A stretch of DNA of 64,000 nt from Diplocarpon mali (Eukaryota; Ascomycota; Leotiomycetes; Helotiales; Drepanopezizaceae). Below, in pieces: positions 10,165 to 21,900 of the stretch. Location of the stretch: positions 69,774 to 133,773 of the forward strand of contig JAENRP010000039.1 of assembly GCA_024741835.1 (NCBI GenBank), read 5' to 3'. Position 1 is the first letter of the stretch; each line of letters begins with the position of its first letter. A model generated the notes under the pieces. It saw only the letters and a list, made by a program, of their open reading frames with translations. It had not been told where the DNA came from and did no database searches. A program made the translations under genes and the position numbers.

Positions 10165-11946
10165 ATGGACGAAACAGACTACACGCGACTGCATATCACG
10201 CCCTTCAACGCGGCCCTTCTAAGGACTATAATCCCTCCATCAATTCTCCCAAACGCGCGCAACATTTCCTACCACGAAATTCAGACATGGCCTGAAAAAG
10301 CCTACGGTTATATCGAGCTCCCGATCATGGACGCCGAGAAAATCAAGAAGAAGCTCAATGGCACGACTCTCAAAGGCACGAAGGTGCGCATAGAGAAGGC
10401 GCGCGAGGAGACGACGACCGTGGTTGAGAACCAGCCAGTACCGCCGCAGCGGGAGCGAAAGCAGAAGCGCCAGAGGAATGAGCTGCCTGGCGTTGATATT
10501 GGAGAGAGACGGGTGAAGCGGGGATGGACGACGCCCGCGAAGGACGTCAAGAAGGACCAGACAGCGGTCAAGTCGAAATTTACAACGATTCCAGAGTGCC
10601 TTTTCAAGACGAACCTGCCCCCGAACGTCGCGTCGCAAGTGAAGACTGCAAAGAATAAACCAGAAAAGAGAAAGAAGATACAGGGAAAGGAAGTTATTGT
10701 GCATGAGTTTGCTAAGACTACGAAATATGCGACGTTCCTGAGGAGCAGAGTGGGATTAGACACGAATAAGCCTGTGGCACAGTTTGTGGATGGGAAGGGC
10801 TGGGTCGACGCGGAGGGCAACATCGTCGAGGAGTTCAGTTTTGAAGAATCACGGAAGTCAAAGCCAGTGCCATTGGAGGAGAGCAGTACTTTCGGGCAGG
10901 ATGATGTGGAGATTAAGGCACCTGCGAATCATACGGAGGTCGACTCGAATGCAAACAAAGAAAGCTCTTACGACACAGATTTAATAAACGAACGCGAGGA
11001 ACAGAGATCTTCTGCTGCTGGGATGGAAATAACACTGCAGGCAGGTGCCGAAATTTCAAGCGATTCGAGCTCGTCGGACGAAGAAGAGGCTTGTTCTGCA
11101 TTAGCAAATCATGTGGAACAACACGACACAGTTCCTGCGGAAGACAGCTCCGATGACAGCTCGGATGGAGAGTCAGATTACAAGATTGCTTCAAGTTCCA
11201 CTCCGCGTGTGACCAAGAAGTTCCCGTTGGACGCTAGTAGCCCGGGCGGCGAAAGCTCAGACGAAGAACCCATGGCAGAGGCACAAGTTTCTAGGGAAGA
11301 ATTCTCGTCAAGCCCAGATTCTTCTGAAGCAGGTTCAGATTCCTACTTTTCAGACTCCTCTGGTGCTGACGCGGAGAGTGAGGAACCCCACTCCGCGATC
11401 ACGATCAAGTCTCCAATTTCAACTATTCCAGCGTTGAGCATCAGGATCCCAGGCTCACTCTCATCTACTCCCATCGCCTCTTCGGTCCATCCTTTGGAAG
11501 CATTGTATAAACGTAGCGAACCAAACGCTTCGAATCTACACAAAGCAACCGAGCCATCATTCAGTTTCTTTGGGGCAGACGTTGACGACGAGGACACAGT
11601 TGCAGAACCCCGCCTCCAAGTCCCTCTCACAACTTTCACACAGAAAGATGTTGAGTACAGAGGACTTCGCAGCGCTGCTCCTACCCCGGATACAGCTCAC
11701 GTAAACAGGAAATTTGTTTGGCCAAGCCAAAATCGTCAGGAGGATAACGAAGCTGTAGATAGCTCGCCAACTCGAAAAGGTGAGGTCAAGGCCAAGGAGA
11801 AAACAACTGAGCCTGAGAGTGATTTTCAGAAATGGTTCTATGAGAATAGAGGGGATGTCAGGCGGGCATGGACGGGCAGAAGGAAGAGTGCTGCGAAGGC
11901 GAAACGACAGCAGGAAAATAGGAACCGAGGGCGTCGGGCTATTTAG
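10165..11946 (+). CDS. Nucleolar RRM-like protein, Nol8/SRP40-like
   Basis: A single exon encodes 593 residues from the ATG at 10165; the frame is open another 111 bases upstream but lacks a better ATG. The first ~80 residues resemble a degenerate RNA-recognition motif (ITPFNAALLRTIIP at the start, GYIELPIMDAEKI in the middle, LKGTKVRIEKAR at the end). Basic segments and long acidic Ser/Asp/Glu blocks follow, such as SSDSSSSDEEE near residue 295, typical of nucleolar phosphoproteins. The C-terminus ends in a basic helix (WFYENRGDVRRAWTGRRKSAAKAKRQ). This layout matches fungal proteins related to human NOL8, an RNA-binding ribosome-biogenesis factor, and those annotated as SRP40-like suppressors. 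Assignment rests on architecture, so a role in pre-rRNA processing is inference. Confidence 0.8.
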   Translation: MDETDYTRLHITPFNAALLRTIIPPSILPNARNISYHEIQTWPEKAYGYIELPIMDAEKIKKKLNGTTLKGTKVRIEKAREETTTVVENQPVPPQRERKQKRQRNELPGVDIGERRVKRGWTTPAKDVKKDQTAVKSKFTTIPECLFKTNLPPNVASQVKTAKNKPEKRKKIQGKEVIVHEFAKTTKYATFLRSRVGLDTNKPVAQFVDGKGWVDAEGNIVEEFSFEESRKSKPVPLEESSTFGQDDVEIKAPANHTEVDSNANKESSYDTDLINEREEQRSSAAGMEITLQAGAEISSDSSSSDEEEACSALANHVEQHDTVPAEDSSDDSSDGESDYKIASSSTPRVTKKFPLDASSPGGESSDEEPMAEAQVSREEFSSSPDSSEAGSDSYFSDSSGADAESEEPHSAITIKSPISTIPALSIRIPGSLSSTPIASSVHPLEALYKRSEPNASNLHKATEPSFSFFGADVDDEDTVAEPRLQVPLTTFTQKDVEYRGLRSAAPTPDTAHVNRKFVWPSQNRQEDNEAVDSSPTRKGEVKAKEKTTEPESDFQKWFYENRGDVRRAWTGRRKSAAKAKRQQENRNRGRRAI

Positions 11947-12418
11947 TGAATACAAATTAAAGTTCTGAGATCTCTCCAGATTCCCAGAGAAGACTTTTGA
12001 CAATGTGTAATGGCTGTAGTTGACTCCCAGATCCACAGCTGTTCGAGCCGTATTAGCCTTCATTTGTTTGGTGGCTCACCTTAGCCACCAAGCTTGACTC
12101 CCATAGAGGCACCTGTGAAGAATTTGTCTGCAACCATCCGCACTCCCAGCTAAAAAATTTGAAGACAAAATCGTAGTCTACTTCCTTATTACATTCTAAT
12201 TTACATAGACAAAATAGAATTTGAGATCATGACAAGACAATCATGAACGTATTACTTGCAGCCACAACATTAGCCTGACGTCACCGTAACTGCTGTCCGG
12301 ATCACAAGCTTCGCGCCCTCGAGTTCACATACCGCGATTCCCCTCACAACCACTCAATGGAGCACCGATAGCCACCGCTCTCCGCCCTACCGACTTCCTC
12401 TGTCAGGAGCTTGAGAGT
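11947..12418. other. Intergenic, promoter of the CQD1-like gene
   Basis: It contains the 3' end of the nucleolar gene and an AT-rich part near 12160-12230. A more C-rich leader runs just before the ATG at 12419. No further gene is seen. Confidence 0.5.
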
Positions 12419-14568
12419 ATGAGGGTAGCCTCAAGCATAGGCCGAGCATGCCTCCGTCAAGCCCTCCGGCCAGCGGCGCAATGTCGCATACAAACCGTCT
12501 CCGGACGAGCATACTCTGGTAGCAGCAGACCTCTGTTTCGATCACCGCGCAGAAAATATGGATTGGTGCTTGCAGCAGCGGTAGGCTTGAGCCCAATGGC
12601 GTTCGTGGAGCTCTCGGAGGAAGATAACGATGAGACGAACTCGACGGCCGAGGGGCGCATGCTGGAGGCTTCGAGGAAGGAGATCAGGAAGGAGGTCAAG
12701 GATGATGTGCATGGCATCAGGCGCGTACGGGATAGTATCATCGTGTTCCTGGATGTTTATGTCTGGGAACCGGTATGTACTGGACTGCGCTTTTTGCATC
12801 TGGTTGTTATTTTCGTGCCGGTTATTGTGTCGGTCCCGGCACTGTGGATTGGACCGAGGGATAAGAAGAGGGATAATGAAAGGTCTGGCACGCTGTGGTG
12901 GTATCACTTCCTCGTAAACGCCATGGAGCGTGCTGGGCCTGCGTTTATAAAGGTACGATTATCTGAAGGCTTCCGGCTACATTGTGCTGATGGATGGATG
13001 GATGATAGCTTGGGCAATGGGCAGCGTCTCGATCAGATATATTCCCGGAGCAGATGTGCGAAATAATGTCTCAATTACACTCCAATGCACCGGCGCACTC
13101 TTTGCACGAGACGAAACACATAATACGAAGGGCTTTCGATGGCAGGCCGTTTGGGGATATATTCGAGGAGTTTGATGAGAAGCCTTTGGGAGTTGGAGCT
13201 ATCGCACAAGTCTACAAAGCCAAGTTGAAAGCTGACCTGGCTGTTCCTGGAGAGGCGGATCTCGAGGAACCTCGAAATCTACGCCAGAACGTTAGAAAGA
13301 ATGTCAATACTCTGATCAAGAGCACGCCACAGCGAGTACCCTCTACATATGTGGCGATCAAGGTCTTGCATCCGGGTGTTGAACGTCTGGTCAGGAGAGA
13401 TTTGAGAATAATGGGATTCTTTGCGTCGGTGCTGAATATCATCCCGACTATAGAATGGTTGTCGTTACCGGACGAGGTTGAGCAATTTGGTGAGATGATG
13501 AGATTGCAACTGGATCTCCGGATCGAAGCTGCAAACCTCACCATCTTCCGCAAGAACTTTAAAGAGAGAACGACGGCGTGGTTCCCCTATCCCTACACTG
13601 CCTTTACTACCAGACAAGTCTTGGTAGAGGAGTTTGCACAGGGCATTCCATTATCTGATTTTATGGAGAATGGAGGTGGTGTATTTCAGCAAGAGGTTGC
13701 TGACGAGGGACTCGATGCGTTTTTGAGGATGCTGCTACTCGATAACTTTGTCCATGCTGATCTGCATCCTGGCAACATTATGGTCCGCTTCTACCAGTCT
13801 GAACAACCTCGTCTACCGTTCAGCAGGCACAAGGATGAAGACCCACAAGCCCAGCCTGATGTGACTGAGCAAGTTCTCGCTCGATTGAGACCCTACAAGC
13901 ATAGAAGAGACACAAAGGCTTGGGAGGCAGAGCTGCTAAAGATTGATAATGAGGGCTTCAGACCTCAACTCATCTTCATTGATACTGGACTAGTCACCGA
14001 GCTCAACGCCACAAATAGGAAGAACTTCCTCGACCTCTTCAAAGCAGTAGCCGAGTTCGACGGCTACAAAGCAGGTCATCTGATGTGCGAGCGTTGCCGA
14101 CAGCCCGATGCTGTCATTGACCAAGAGATCTTCGCTCTCAAAATGCAACATCTCGTTCTCGGTGTTAAGAGTCGAACTCTAGCCCTCGGAAACATGAAAA
14201 TTGGAGATATTTTGAATGAAGTCCTCGGCATGGTTCGCAGCCACCATGTCAGGATGGAAGGCGACTTCGTGAATGTGGTCATCAGTATCCTCTTGCTGGA
14301 AGGCATTGGAAGGAGCTTGAATCCTGACATCGATTTGCTTTCTAGTGCCTTGCCGATTCTGCGACAGCTAGGTGCAAAAAGCGGTGGGGGTATGTTGAGA
14401 CAAGGGGATTTCTCCATGTTGAAAGTATGGGCTGGCTTGGAAGCTAGGAAGTTCTTGCAGGCCAGCATCGAAGACGTGAGGTATTCCGCTCCATGCTCTG
14501 AGATATGTACTAACGGGGCGCAGGTTGAAAGATGTGTCAAGTACGACTTGCTCTCTCCTAACGTATAA
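12419..14568 (+). CDS. CQD1: Mitochondrial UbiB/ABC1-family atypical kinase, Cqd1-like
   Basis: Exons 12419-12952, 13009-14475 and 14524-14568 give 681 residues. The UbiB/ADCK family consists of atypical kinase/ATPase proteins. Yeast Cqd1 (YPL109C) sits in the mitochondrial inner membrane and affects coenzyme Q distribution and lipid homeostasis. The N-terminus is basic and Ser-rich like a mitochondrial presequence, with a hydrophobic segment near residues 130-150. The family KxGQ motif (KLGQ, residues 178-181) spans the first splice junction. Then come GVGAIAQVY (nucleotide loop), HADLHPGN (catalytic loop) and FIDTG (metal-binding DFG equivalent). The string IPTIEWLSLPDEVEQF matches the Cqd1 branch. 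The second intron is only 48 bp, keeps the frame and has no stop; a perfect TACTAAC branch site and CAG acceptor support removing it, restoring the tail EDVERCVKYDLLSPNV. Confidence 0.92.
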
Positions 14569-15160
14569 TCAGACATCGATATCGATCGGACATGGGAGGC
14601 GTTGGGTATGGCATGGGTATGAATAGCAGCTATCCCCCTTTGTCTATGAGATAGACGTGCACGAGCTTTCAGCTCTAAATGTTGTGAGGTGTTCATTGCT
14701 TACAATAGCGGCTGAATACCGTGATGCCTCAACTTTCAAAGTACCTGTGAAATTCGATAGCTTAACGGGCTCCACTTTTGTCACTTGAGTCTTCGCTTAC
14801 GACACATCAATATACCCGCTTCGGCTGCGTATGTCCCTAATATGTATCGCCATACTTGTATGCTCTCAACTCCTATGGAGAGTTTCGTGATTTAGCACGG
14901 TGAAGTTGTTGCTTGTTCTACTCAAAGAAGTAGACCTGCTACCATCATCCCTCTGCGTCGCGCAAGGTAAACAAAGCTTTCACTACACATCAGCGAGGTA
15001 AGCAACTCAACCCCATCCAAAGGTGAGCTCACCCATCTGATATCCCTAGTTTTCCTTTGATTCACTGGCCTCCTTCTCAACCCAGCTCGCAACCTCGCCC
15101 AGATTTAGAAGTCAAGCTCTTCGACGTCAACCACGCTCGCCCAACGCAGGCAACGCGACG
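14569..15160. other. Intergenic between CQD1-like and the two-TM protein gene
   Basis: No gene is seen. The last 150 bases are C-rich and purine-poor, as expected for the leader of the next gene. A non-ATG frame here is a shadow. Confidence 0.45.
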
Positions 15161-17899
15161 ATGGCCTCGACGAGCAACCCGTTTGCTGACCCCGAGCCAA
15201 ATAAGTCGCTACCTCTCCTCCCGCCATCCCTCTCAATCACACTCCCAACTCCCGTGAAGGGCGCGTCGCCCTCGACCGAGGACGCCATCTACGAGAACGA
15301 GAATGAAGAAAATCACTTCGCAGACTTACCTCGACCCTCAACCGCCGAAGACCTCGTCGTCCCACGCGGCATGCCTCACCCGCGTTGCTCGCAGCTACAG
15401 TCGGCTCGAAGTGGCGTGGCTCCAGGAAGCAGTACCCTGAGAGGCGATACAGCAATCAGGGACTTTGGACCTACGATGAGCGGAGGCTTGACGGCTGCGC
15501 GCCAGGGAGAGAAGAAGGCCAGGAGTGCGAGATCAGGAGAGGGTGCAGCGCCCTCGCATCTCATGGCAGACTCGACGCTCGTGTCCAGCGTCCGCGGCGG
15601 CGCAGCGACGAATCCTTTCGCAGACCCCGTGTATCTGCATCCTCAACCTCGCGACGCCAGTCCTAAGGCTCCCCTCCCCGATCAGCTCTCAAACTCCCCC
15701 AACGGCCATCTCAGCCCGTCCCCATCCCCGTCCCCGAACATAGGTTCCTCGCCCCTGAGTTTCATGGGCCCAACGCCGCCTCTTAAGTCATCTCGTCAAT
15801 CTGGCCAACGCCTGACATCCCTCGGCTCGTTCACCAGCCGTTTCGGTATCCGCCCGTCCAGTGCCCACACCTCGAATTACAGCCTTGGGCGTGAGGCCAT
15901 AGCGCGAGAGTCCGCCCGACGGCAAGAAGAGCGTCTCCAGACCGCGCGCGCCCAGCAGTTCAACGCCTCGCTATCCAACATCAACGAACCGCGTCTACGG
16001 CCGTCGCCGTCCGCGTTACGCGTCGCTGCTGAGCTCATCAGAGCGCGAGACTCGAGCGTTGCGTATGGGAGCCAGGCGGTGCTGAGTTCCGTCCCTTTCT
16101 GGATCAGCATCTTCCTCCTGCAAACTGGTCTCGTGTCGACGTCGGCCTCTGCAGCCGTTATCGTCCAAGGACAGTCTCATAGCACCAAGGTCTATGTCGG
16201 CGCTGGTCGGGTCTTCTGGTTGGTGATCAGCTGCGTCATACTCGTACTCGGCGGCGTCTCGGCATGGATCATCTGGATGCGTAAGAAGGGCATCAGTTTC
16301 GTTGGTGGCGACCGAGCCGTTCTCCGGCGACTTGGCTGCGATGAGGTTGGATTGCTGGATAGAGCTATCGCCCAGGACATCACAATGGGGAGGATGGACG
16401 ACAGCAGCATGGGGCCCGATCTCGAGAGGGGGAGCATCGCGTCTCCTTGTCCGAGCAGCAATCGCACTTACCGACCACGGCAGATGCCAGGATTGGCGAG
16501 CATGGGCAGTGTTGTGACCAAAGACCCGACATGGCACGCTCTGTACGCCACGCCGCAGCAGCTTAGACAGATGGTATCGCAGGAGACCATCAGAGAGGAG
16601 AGCGACGATGGGGGCACGCCGGTGAGGATGGGAGGAGCCGAAAGTATGCTGGGCAAAGACGAGGAATCGATCAAACACTTCAACGCGCGATCCCCAGTCA
16701 AAGCCCTCGATCCACAGCTCACACGCTCCAATACCAGCTGGCCGCTTCGCAGCACGCCCCAACCAGCACCGTTCGTCAAAACACACCCGGAGCGGGCTCC
16801 TACAGCACCTCCCGCTCAGTTCCACAGCCCGGAGACAGCTGTACTTGCAGGCACAGCTCCGCGCCATCAGGCACTTTCAAGTGGTATTAATCCACCTACG
16901 CGTCGCCGGACATCGTCAACAACGGGCGACGCGAGCTCACGCCTGAACCCCAGCGCCCCACGCCACCGCGCGGGATCCCGCGTCGAAATCCAGTCCCCCC
17001 TCGCAGTACTCACACACACCCTCGCGAGCGCCGAGTCGCTGCCAATCCAGCACCGCCTGGTCTACCTCCACCAGCGGCGCGTGGCCGGCGAAGAGCGCGC
17101 GTCCAGCCTGCGGGAGAGCCTCGAATTGGTGGAGCCGTCAATGCCCCATGGGCTGATGAGGTCCAGCAACACCTTTCCCCTGACGCCGATGGCGAGACAT
17201 GGGATACCGGAAGCCGGCGTCAACTCTGCCTCACGCTCGAACCTCGACTCACGCTCCGCTGTTGGAGACGGAGAGGAGAATGCAGACGCCCAGGGCCGCA
17301 GACGGCCGCGCCCGCGTTCCCACAGCGCCGGCGAGATCTTCACTGTCGACGAGTTCCTCTCGCTCTCCTCGGGCTCCTCGGGCTCCTCGTGCCGCTCCAG
17401 CAGAGCTAGAAAGCGAGACCTGACCGTCGCCGAGTTCTTGCAGGCCGATACGACCGCCCATGGAGGACCGGCTAGCGCCGAGGAGGCGCCTCACGCAGCG
17501 TCAAAGCCGGATGTGCAGCCGGGTGGGAAGTCAGAGAAGGCGGTGGCCCGCGCGAGGGAGAAGATTGGGAGGTTGAAGGATGCGGAGGTTCTGGATGCTG
17601 GTGCTGGTGCTGGTTCTGCGTCGGTCTCTTCTTCCCTTTCCCCGACTTCCACTCTTCCCACCCTCTCCTCCCCTCTCCTCCCCTCCCCTCGCCCATCCCC
17701 ATCCGCACTCCTCCGACCGAAACAAGCAGACATCCTCACGAAGCCTCCCCCTAGCAGCCCCGCCCCAGGCTCATACACATCCCCAAGCCCGTCGCCATCT
17801 CCGAATCCATCTCCGAGACCCTCTCCAAGAGCACCACCCGCGCCCGCCCACGCCGAAAGCCCGGTCTTCGTGATCGGGGAAGACTCCCCCAGAAGATAA
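15161..17899 (+). CDS. Uncharacterised 912-aa protein with two central membrane segments
   Basis: One exon, ATG at 15161, 912 residues, family not recognised. About 300 disordered Ser/Pro-rich residues precede a short helix (IARESARRQEERLQTARAQ). Two hydrophobic segments follow at about 308-330 and 350-372, separated by a Ser/Thr-rich loop, with a basic MRKKG just after the second. Both termini should therefore face the same side (cytosol by positive-inside, inferred). The ~540-residue tail is disordered, with a Ser/Gly run near 735 and a Pro-Ser repeat (PSPSPNPSPRPSPR) near the C-terminus. NPFADP-type NPF motifs occur near residue 6 and near 150; NPF binds EH-domain endocytic proteins, so a plasma-membrane or endocytic role is conceivable but speculative. 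It is convergent with the calcium ATPase gene. Confidence 0.75.
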   Translation: MASTSNPFADPEPNKSLPLLPPSLSITLPTPVKGASPSTEDAIYENENEENHFADLPRPSTAEDLVVPRGMPHPRCSQLQSARSGVAPGSSTLRGDTAIRDFGPTMSGGLTAARQGEKKARSARSGEGAAPSHLMADSTLVSSVRGGAATNPFADPVYLHPQPRDASPKAPLPDQLSNSPNGHLSPSPSPSPNIGSSPLSFMGPTPPLKSSRQSGQRLTSLGSFTSRFGIRPSSAHTSNYSLGREAIARESARRQEERLQTARAQQFNASLSNINEPRLRPSPSALRVAAELIRARDSSVAYGSQAVLSSVPFWISIFLLQTGLVSTSASAAVIVQGQSHSTKVYVGAGRVFWLVISCVILVLGGVSAWIIWMRKKGISFVGGDRAVLRRLGCDEVGLLDRAIAQDITMGRMDDSSMGPDLERGSIASPCPSSNRTYRPRQMPGLASMGSVVTKDPTWHALYATPQQLRQMVSQETIREESDDGGTPVRMGGAESMLGKDEESIKHFNARSPVKALDPQLTRSNTSWPLRSTPQPAPFVKTHPERAPTAPPAQFHSPETAVLAGTAPRHQALSSGINPPTRRRTSSTTGDASSRLNPSAPRHRAGSRVEIQSPLAVLTHTLASAESLPIQHRLVYLHQRRVAGEERASSLRESLELVEPSMPHGLMRSSNTFPLTPMARHGIPEAGVNSASRSNLDSRSAVGDGEENADAQGRRRPRPRSHSAGEIFTVDEFLSLSSGSSGSSCRSSRARKRDLTVAEFLQADTTAHGGPASAEEAPHAASKPDVQPGGKSEKAVARAREKIGRLKDAEVLDAGAGAGSASVSSSLSPTSTLPTLSSPLLPSPRPSPSALLRPKQADILTKPPPSSPAPGSYTSPSPSPSPNPSPRPSPRAPPAPAHAESPVFVIGEDSPRR

Positions 17900-18962
17900 G
17901 CGCATCGCCCCCGTCTTCTCCCACACCTCTCTATCTCCCTCCTTGGCGGCAAGATCCTCTCGGGGAGCAGAGCAAGATAGAGCGAGGAACCGCCGCCGCC
18001 GCCGCCTTCTGCGAGACAATAAAATGTCGAGCTCCCTCACAGTCCAAACTCCCTCCTCCGCATCCCGGCCCATTCCATCGCAACACCTGTCCGTCTCCAC
18101 TCGGTCTCTCTGTTTTTCTCTTCTCTCGCTCTCGTTTTCGTTGTTTTGGAAGCCCCCTCTCCTTGGTTGAGAGGTGGCTGGCTATGGGCGCGGAACGCTC
18201 GCAGCGAAGATTATGTGGGAGGAGGGGAGGGGGGAGTAATGGAAAAGGAAGGGAATGTTGATATATGTCAGAGTCGCGCGGCAGTGAGTTGACGCTAATG
18301 CTTTGCCTAGCTGCTACTGGTTGTGAGGCGGGAGAGGGGTAATGCCATGATGTTTTGCCCGTTTAGGGTCCATGTCACTTTGTGTGTAGCACCGGCCGGC
18401 TCCACTTTGTAGGTTGGGCAATCAAGAACACACGCAGCAGACCGCTTTTCATTTTTAACGCCAGGGATTTTGGTAACTCCGTCTCGGCTACCGATGAAAA
18501 GCCAGTCCAGTTCGTCATCCATCCCCTCCGTCCATGCGCGAGGCATCACGCACACTTCCGCTCTATCGTCCAAGGAGCAACAGTGACAAGCCCTCTTCTC
18601 CCTCCTGACTGTGCACCCGCATACTGAGCGCCAGAGAAGAAATCTATGATCGAACGCAAGTAGCTGGCCCCTCAAACGCTACACATCAAAGAAGTGACGT
18701 TTCCAGAGGCGGGAAGTAACCGCCGCACTCCAAACTCCAAAGAAAGCTTATTTTGGGGGGGGGGAAAAACAGACCGAGGCGGTAATATTTACAAAAGAAC
18801 GTGAAGACACCGGACGGTGTGACTACTTTTACATTATTGACAAGCGAGGAGCTGTTGGTGAGGGGTTCTGCTGTGGGTTGCTTGGTATCGACAAGCAATC
18901 CGACGTCAAAAGGATGAAGGAGGGCTTGTCGGGTGTCCATGAACGCAGGCTGACTTGCTGCG
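17900..18962. other. Intergenic between convergent genes
   Basis: This stretch holds the 3' ends of the 912-aa gene and the calcium ATPase gene. It includes a G-run of about 11 bases near 18755. No supported coding region; frames at 18307-18675 on both strands show no family signal. Confidence 0.5.
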
Positions 18963-21900
18963 TCACGAGGTAGATTTGTGCGTCGGCGGTGCGTGGCTTC
19001 CGCTCGCGGCAGAGGGCGAGAGCCCCGGATCCTGACTTGGGGGCACGCTCAGACCGTGAGGATTCTCGGTAATGATGGGATCTTCGGGCTTGGTGTCCGG
19101 GTGGACTTCGACGTCGCCACTTGTTTCCAGCTCAGATCGTCCTTGGGATCGAGAGAAGCGCGGGGATTCGTTGTCGCCGTAGCTTCGCTCAATTGGTGAC
19201 CATCCGGCGACACTTCCAGCGATGATGCCGGCCATGACGGTTGTTGCGCCCAGAGCAGAGTTCGATCGAGATCTGTTGCTGCGACTACGCTTGCGCGCAT
19301 CGGGGGTGGGTTGGGGAGGTTGAGAGGCAACGCCGTCGTCCTGAGCCTCTCCGTCGTTGGGGGTTTGCGGCAGGGAGGAGTTGCTTCTCGAACGAGAGCC
19401 GCTTCTGGAGCGCGGGAGCCAGTTGTCTCGAGTCTCCTGCATCTTGAACTTCAGAGTGTTGATGCGACCTCCCTTCATACGCTTCATGAAGCTGAGCTCC
19501 TCCTTGACATCCGCCAATGGCTTGGGAAATCGGAAGTGCTCTTCCTCGTCAGAGATCGTGAGCTCAGGTCCCTTGGGCTTGCGCTTCAAGTACTTGGGGA
19601 TGAGTCTGATCAGTGACTCGTCAGGAATGAGACGTATTGCGGCTCCGATAGGGATGGATAGAGCCCCGAGGACAACCGAGTAACCCCATTGTGCACCGTT
19701 GAGCCGCTCCACGTTGAAAGCTTTACCTCCGACGTAGATAATCATGACTTGGCCGCCAACCATGATACAGTTGATACCAATGAAAAAGTAATTCTTGGTT
19801 ATGCCCTCAAAGATGTTGAACTTGTTGTCGAGACGGCGGTTACTAGAGAAGTGTGAGCGTTGTCAAATACGGAACGAACAGTGTATTACTAACTTCCATT
19901 GGTTGAAGATTTGCATCCACACGAAGGTGTTGAATACCAGACTGGAGATTTTATCCTTTTCCTCTTGCGACTGATAAGACAGGATACTGGCTCCACCAAA
20001 ATGGAGAATCAGGGTGACCGCAAGCTGATAGATCGCTTCGCCGATGATCATCTTCCACATTGTCATGGATATTAGAGGTGCAGATTTTGGATCAGGCTTT
20101 CGGTCCAGGATGCTGTCTGTAGGAGGGTCGGTCGCAAGGGCCAGCGCAGCCATTGTATCCATGATCAAGTTAACCCATAGTAGTTGAACAGCCGTCAGCA
20201 CGGACGATTCGTCGCTGCTTGCCACAGCAGAAATGAAGGTGAGCAAAACAGCAGTAATATTCACCGTGACTTGAAATTGAAGGAACTTCTTGACGGCGTC
20301 ATTGACAGCACGTCCCCACATCATGGCCTTGACGATCGAGGAGAAGTTGTCATCCATGAGAATGATGGCAGAAGCTTCTTTCGCAACTTCAGTACCAGCA
20401 ATGCCCATGGAGAAGCCAACATCAGCAGTCTTGAGCGCTGGGGCATCATTGGTTCCATCGCCAGTGACGGCAACGGTCTCGCCGAGCTCCTTGAGACGCT
20501 TGACCAGGATCCGCTTATCCTCGGGGCTGGATCTTGCGAGGACTTGCAGGCGAGGGATGATTTGGTCCATCTTGGCCTTGTTCAGCTTCCGAAACGCGGG
20601 CCCTTCCATGACGACGCCACCCGCTGTGAAGATGCCGCACTCTGTAGCGATGGCCTTGGCGGTAATCATATTGTCGCCGGTAACCATGCGAACGATGACA
20701 CCCGCCCCCTGGCACCTCTTGACAGCTTCGGTAACACCCTCCCTAAGTGGGTCCTGGATACCGACTATACCCAAAAGAACCATTTGCCGAAAGATGTCCT
20801 CAAAAACAACTTCATTGCGGTCTCCTTCGGCTGCTCTAGCTCCCGGCGCGGGCCATTTGTCGAAATCACGGTACACCAAGGCAATCGTACGCAGGGATCG
20901 AGAGGCATAGTCATCGATAAGCCCGAGCAGAGTAGAGCGGCTTTCGTCGGACATGGAAGAGCTAGATGGTTCCTTGGTAGGGTCGCGAATGACCTCTGAG
21001 CACTTCTCTAGTAGAATTTCTGAAGCGCCCTTGACGTACAGTCGATACTTGCCATTTTCCAGTCGAACAACGACACCCATGCACTTGCGGCCCGAATCAA
21101 ATGGTATTAGCTGAACCACGGGGACGTTCGATCGCTCTTGGTCAACGGAGCTCATCCCGAGGAAGGCTCTCGCGAAAGTTAACATGGCAGTTTCTGTCTT
21201 TGAGCCAACAAAGGTCTTTTCACCATCAGCCTCCCCTTCAAAGGCGGTGGAGTTGAGGACAATTGACTGGGTCAACATCAACTTCACGCCAGGGTCCAAT
21301 GAAGCAATCACCTCCCGTGTCGGGACGGTGCCTGCTGGCTCTGGTTGTTTGCCCTTATGGCTAGCCGAATCAGAATGGGTCACATCGACCGTGCCACCGA
21401 AACGAGAGCTGGTGCCAAGGGTCCCGGCAACAACCAGCATCTTGTTCTGAGTTAATGTACCGGTCTTGTCGGAGCAGATAGTGGTCGCATTTCCCATAAC
21501 CTCGCAAGCCTTGAGATGTCGAACAAGGTTGTTATCCTTGAGCCTTTGTGGAGATTAGCACTGCAGGCCGCAATTTCGAGAGCTTGCTCTAGCAAGATGT
21601 CGGCTCTCCATACATCTCTCGGAACCATGAAAGGGGGAGGGTGGAAGATAAAGAGGAGATAGGTGTGGTACATACATCCTAGTGGTAGCAAACGCCAGCG
21701 CAAGAGTCACAGCAAGTGGCAAGCCTTCGGGCACGGCTACCACGATGATAGTCACCGTCACGATGAAGATGTTAAGAAATTGTTGTCCCTTCTCAGTGGG
21801 GGTACCGTTGTTGTGGGGCAGTCGAACCAAGAACTCAATGAAGAGAACGATGAACAGGAGAAGTCCTGCAGCGCCTCCAAGCTTCGCAATATACTCGGCC

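Noticed and set aside
10240..10823. Long minus-strand open frames opposite the nucleolar protein gene
   Set aside because: They lie wholly inside a well-supported plus-strand gene and have no family signal; they reflect codon bias on the other strand.
16016..16867. 283-codon minus-strand frame inside the 912-aa gene
   Set aside because: It is a shadow in a GC-rich coding region, Arg/Ala-rich and unlike any domain.
20184..20999. 271-codon plus-strand frame opposite the calcium ATPase
   Set aside because: The minus strand has all P-type ATPase motifs here; the plus frame is its antisense.
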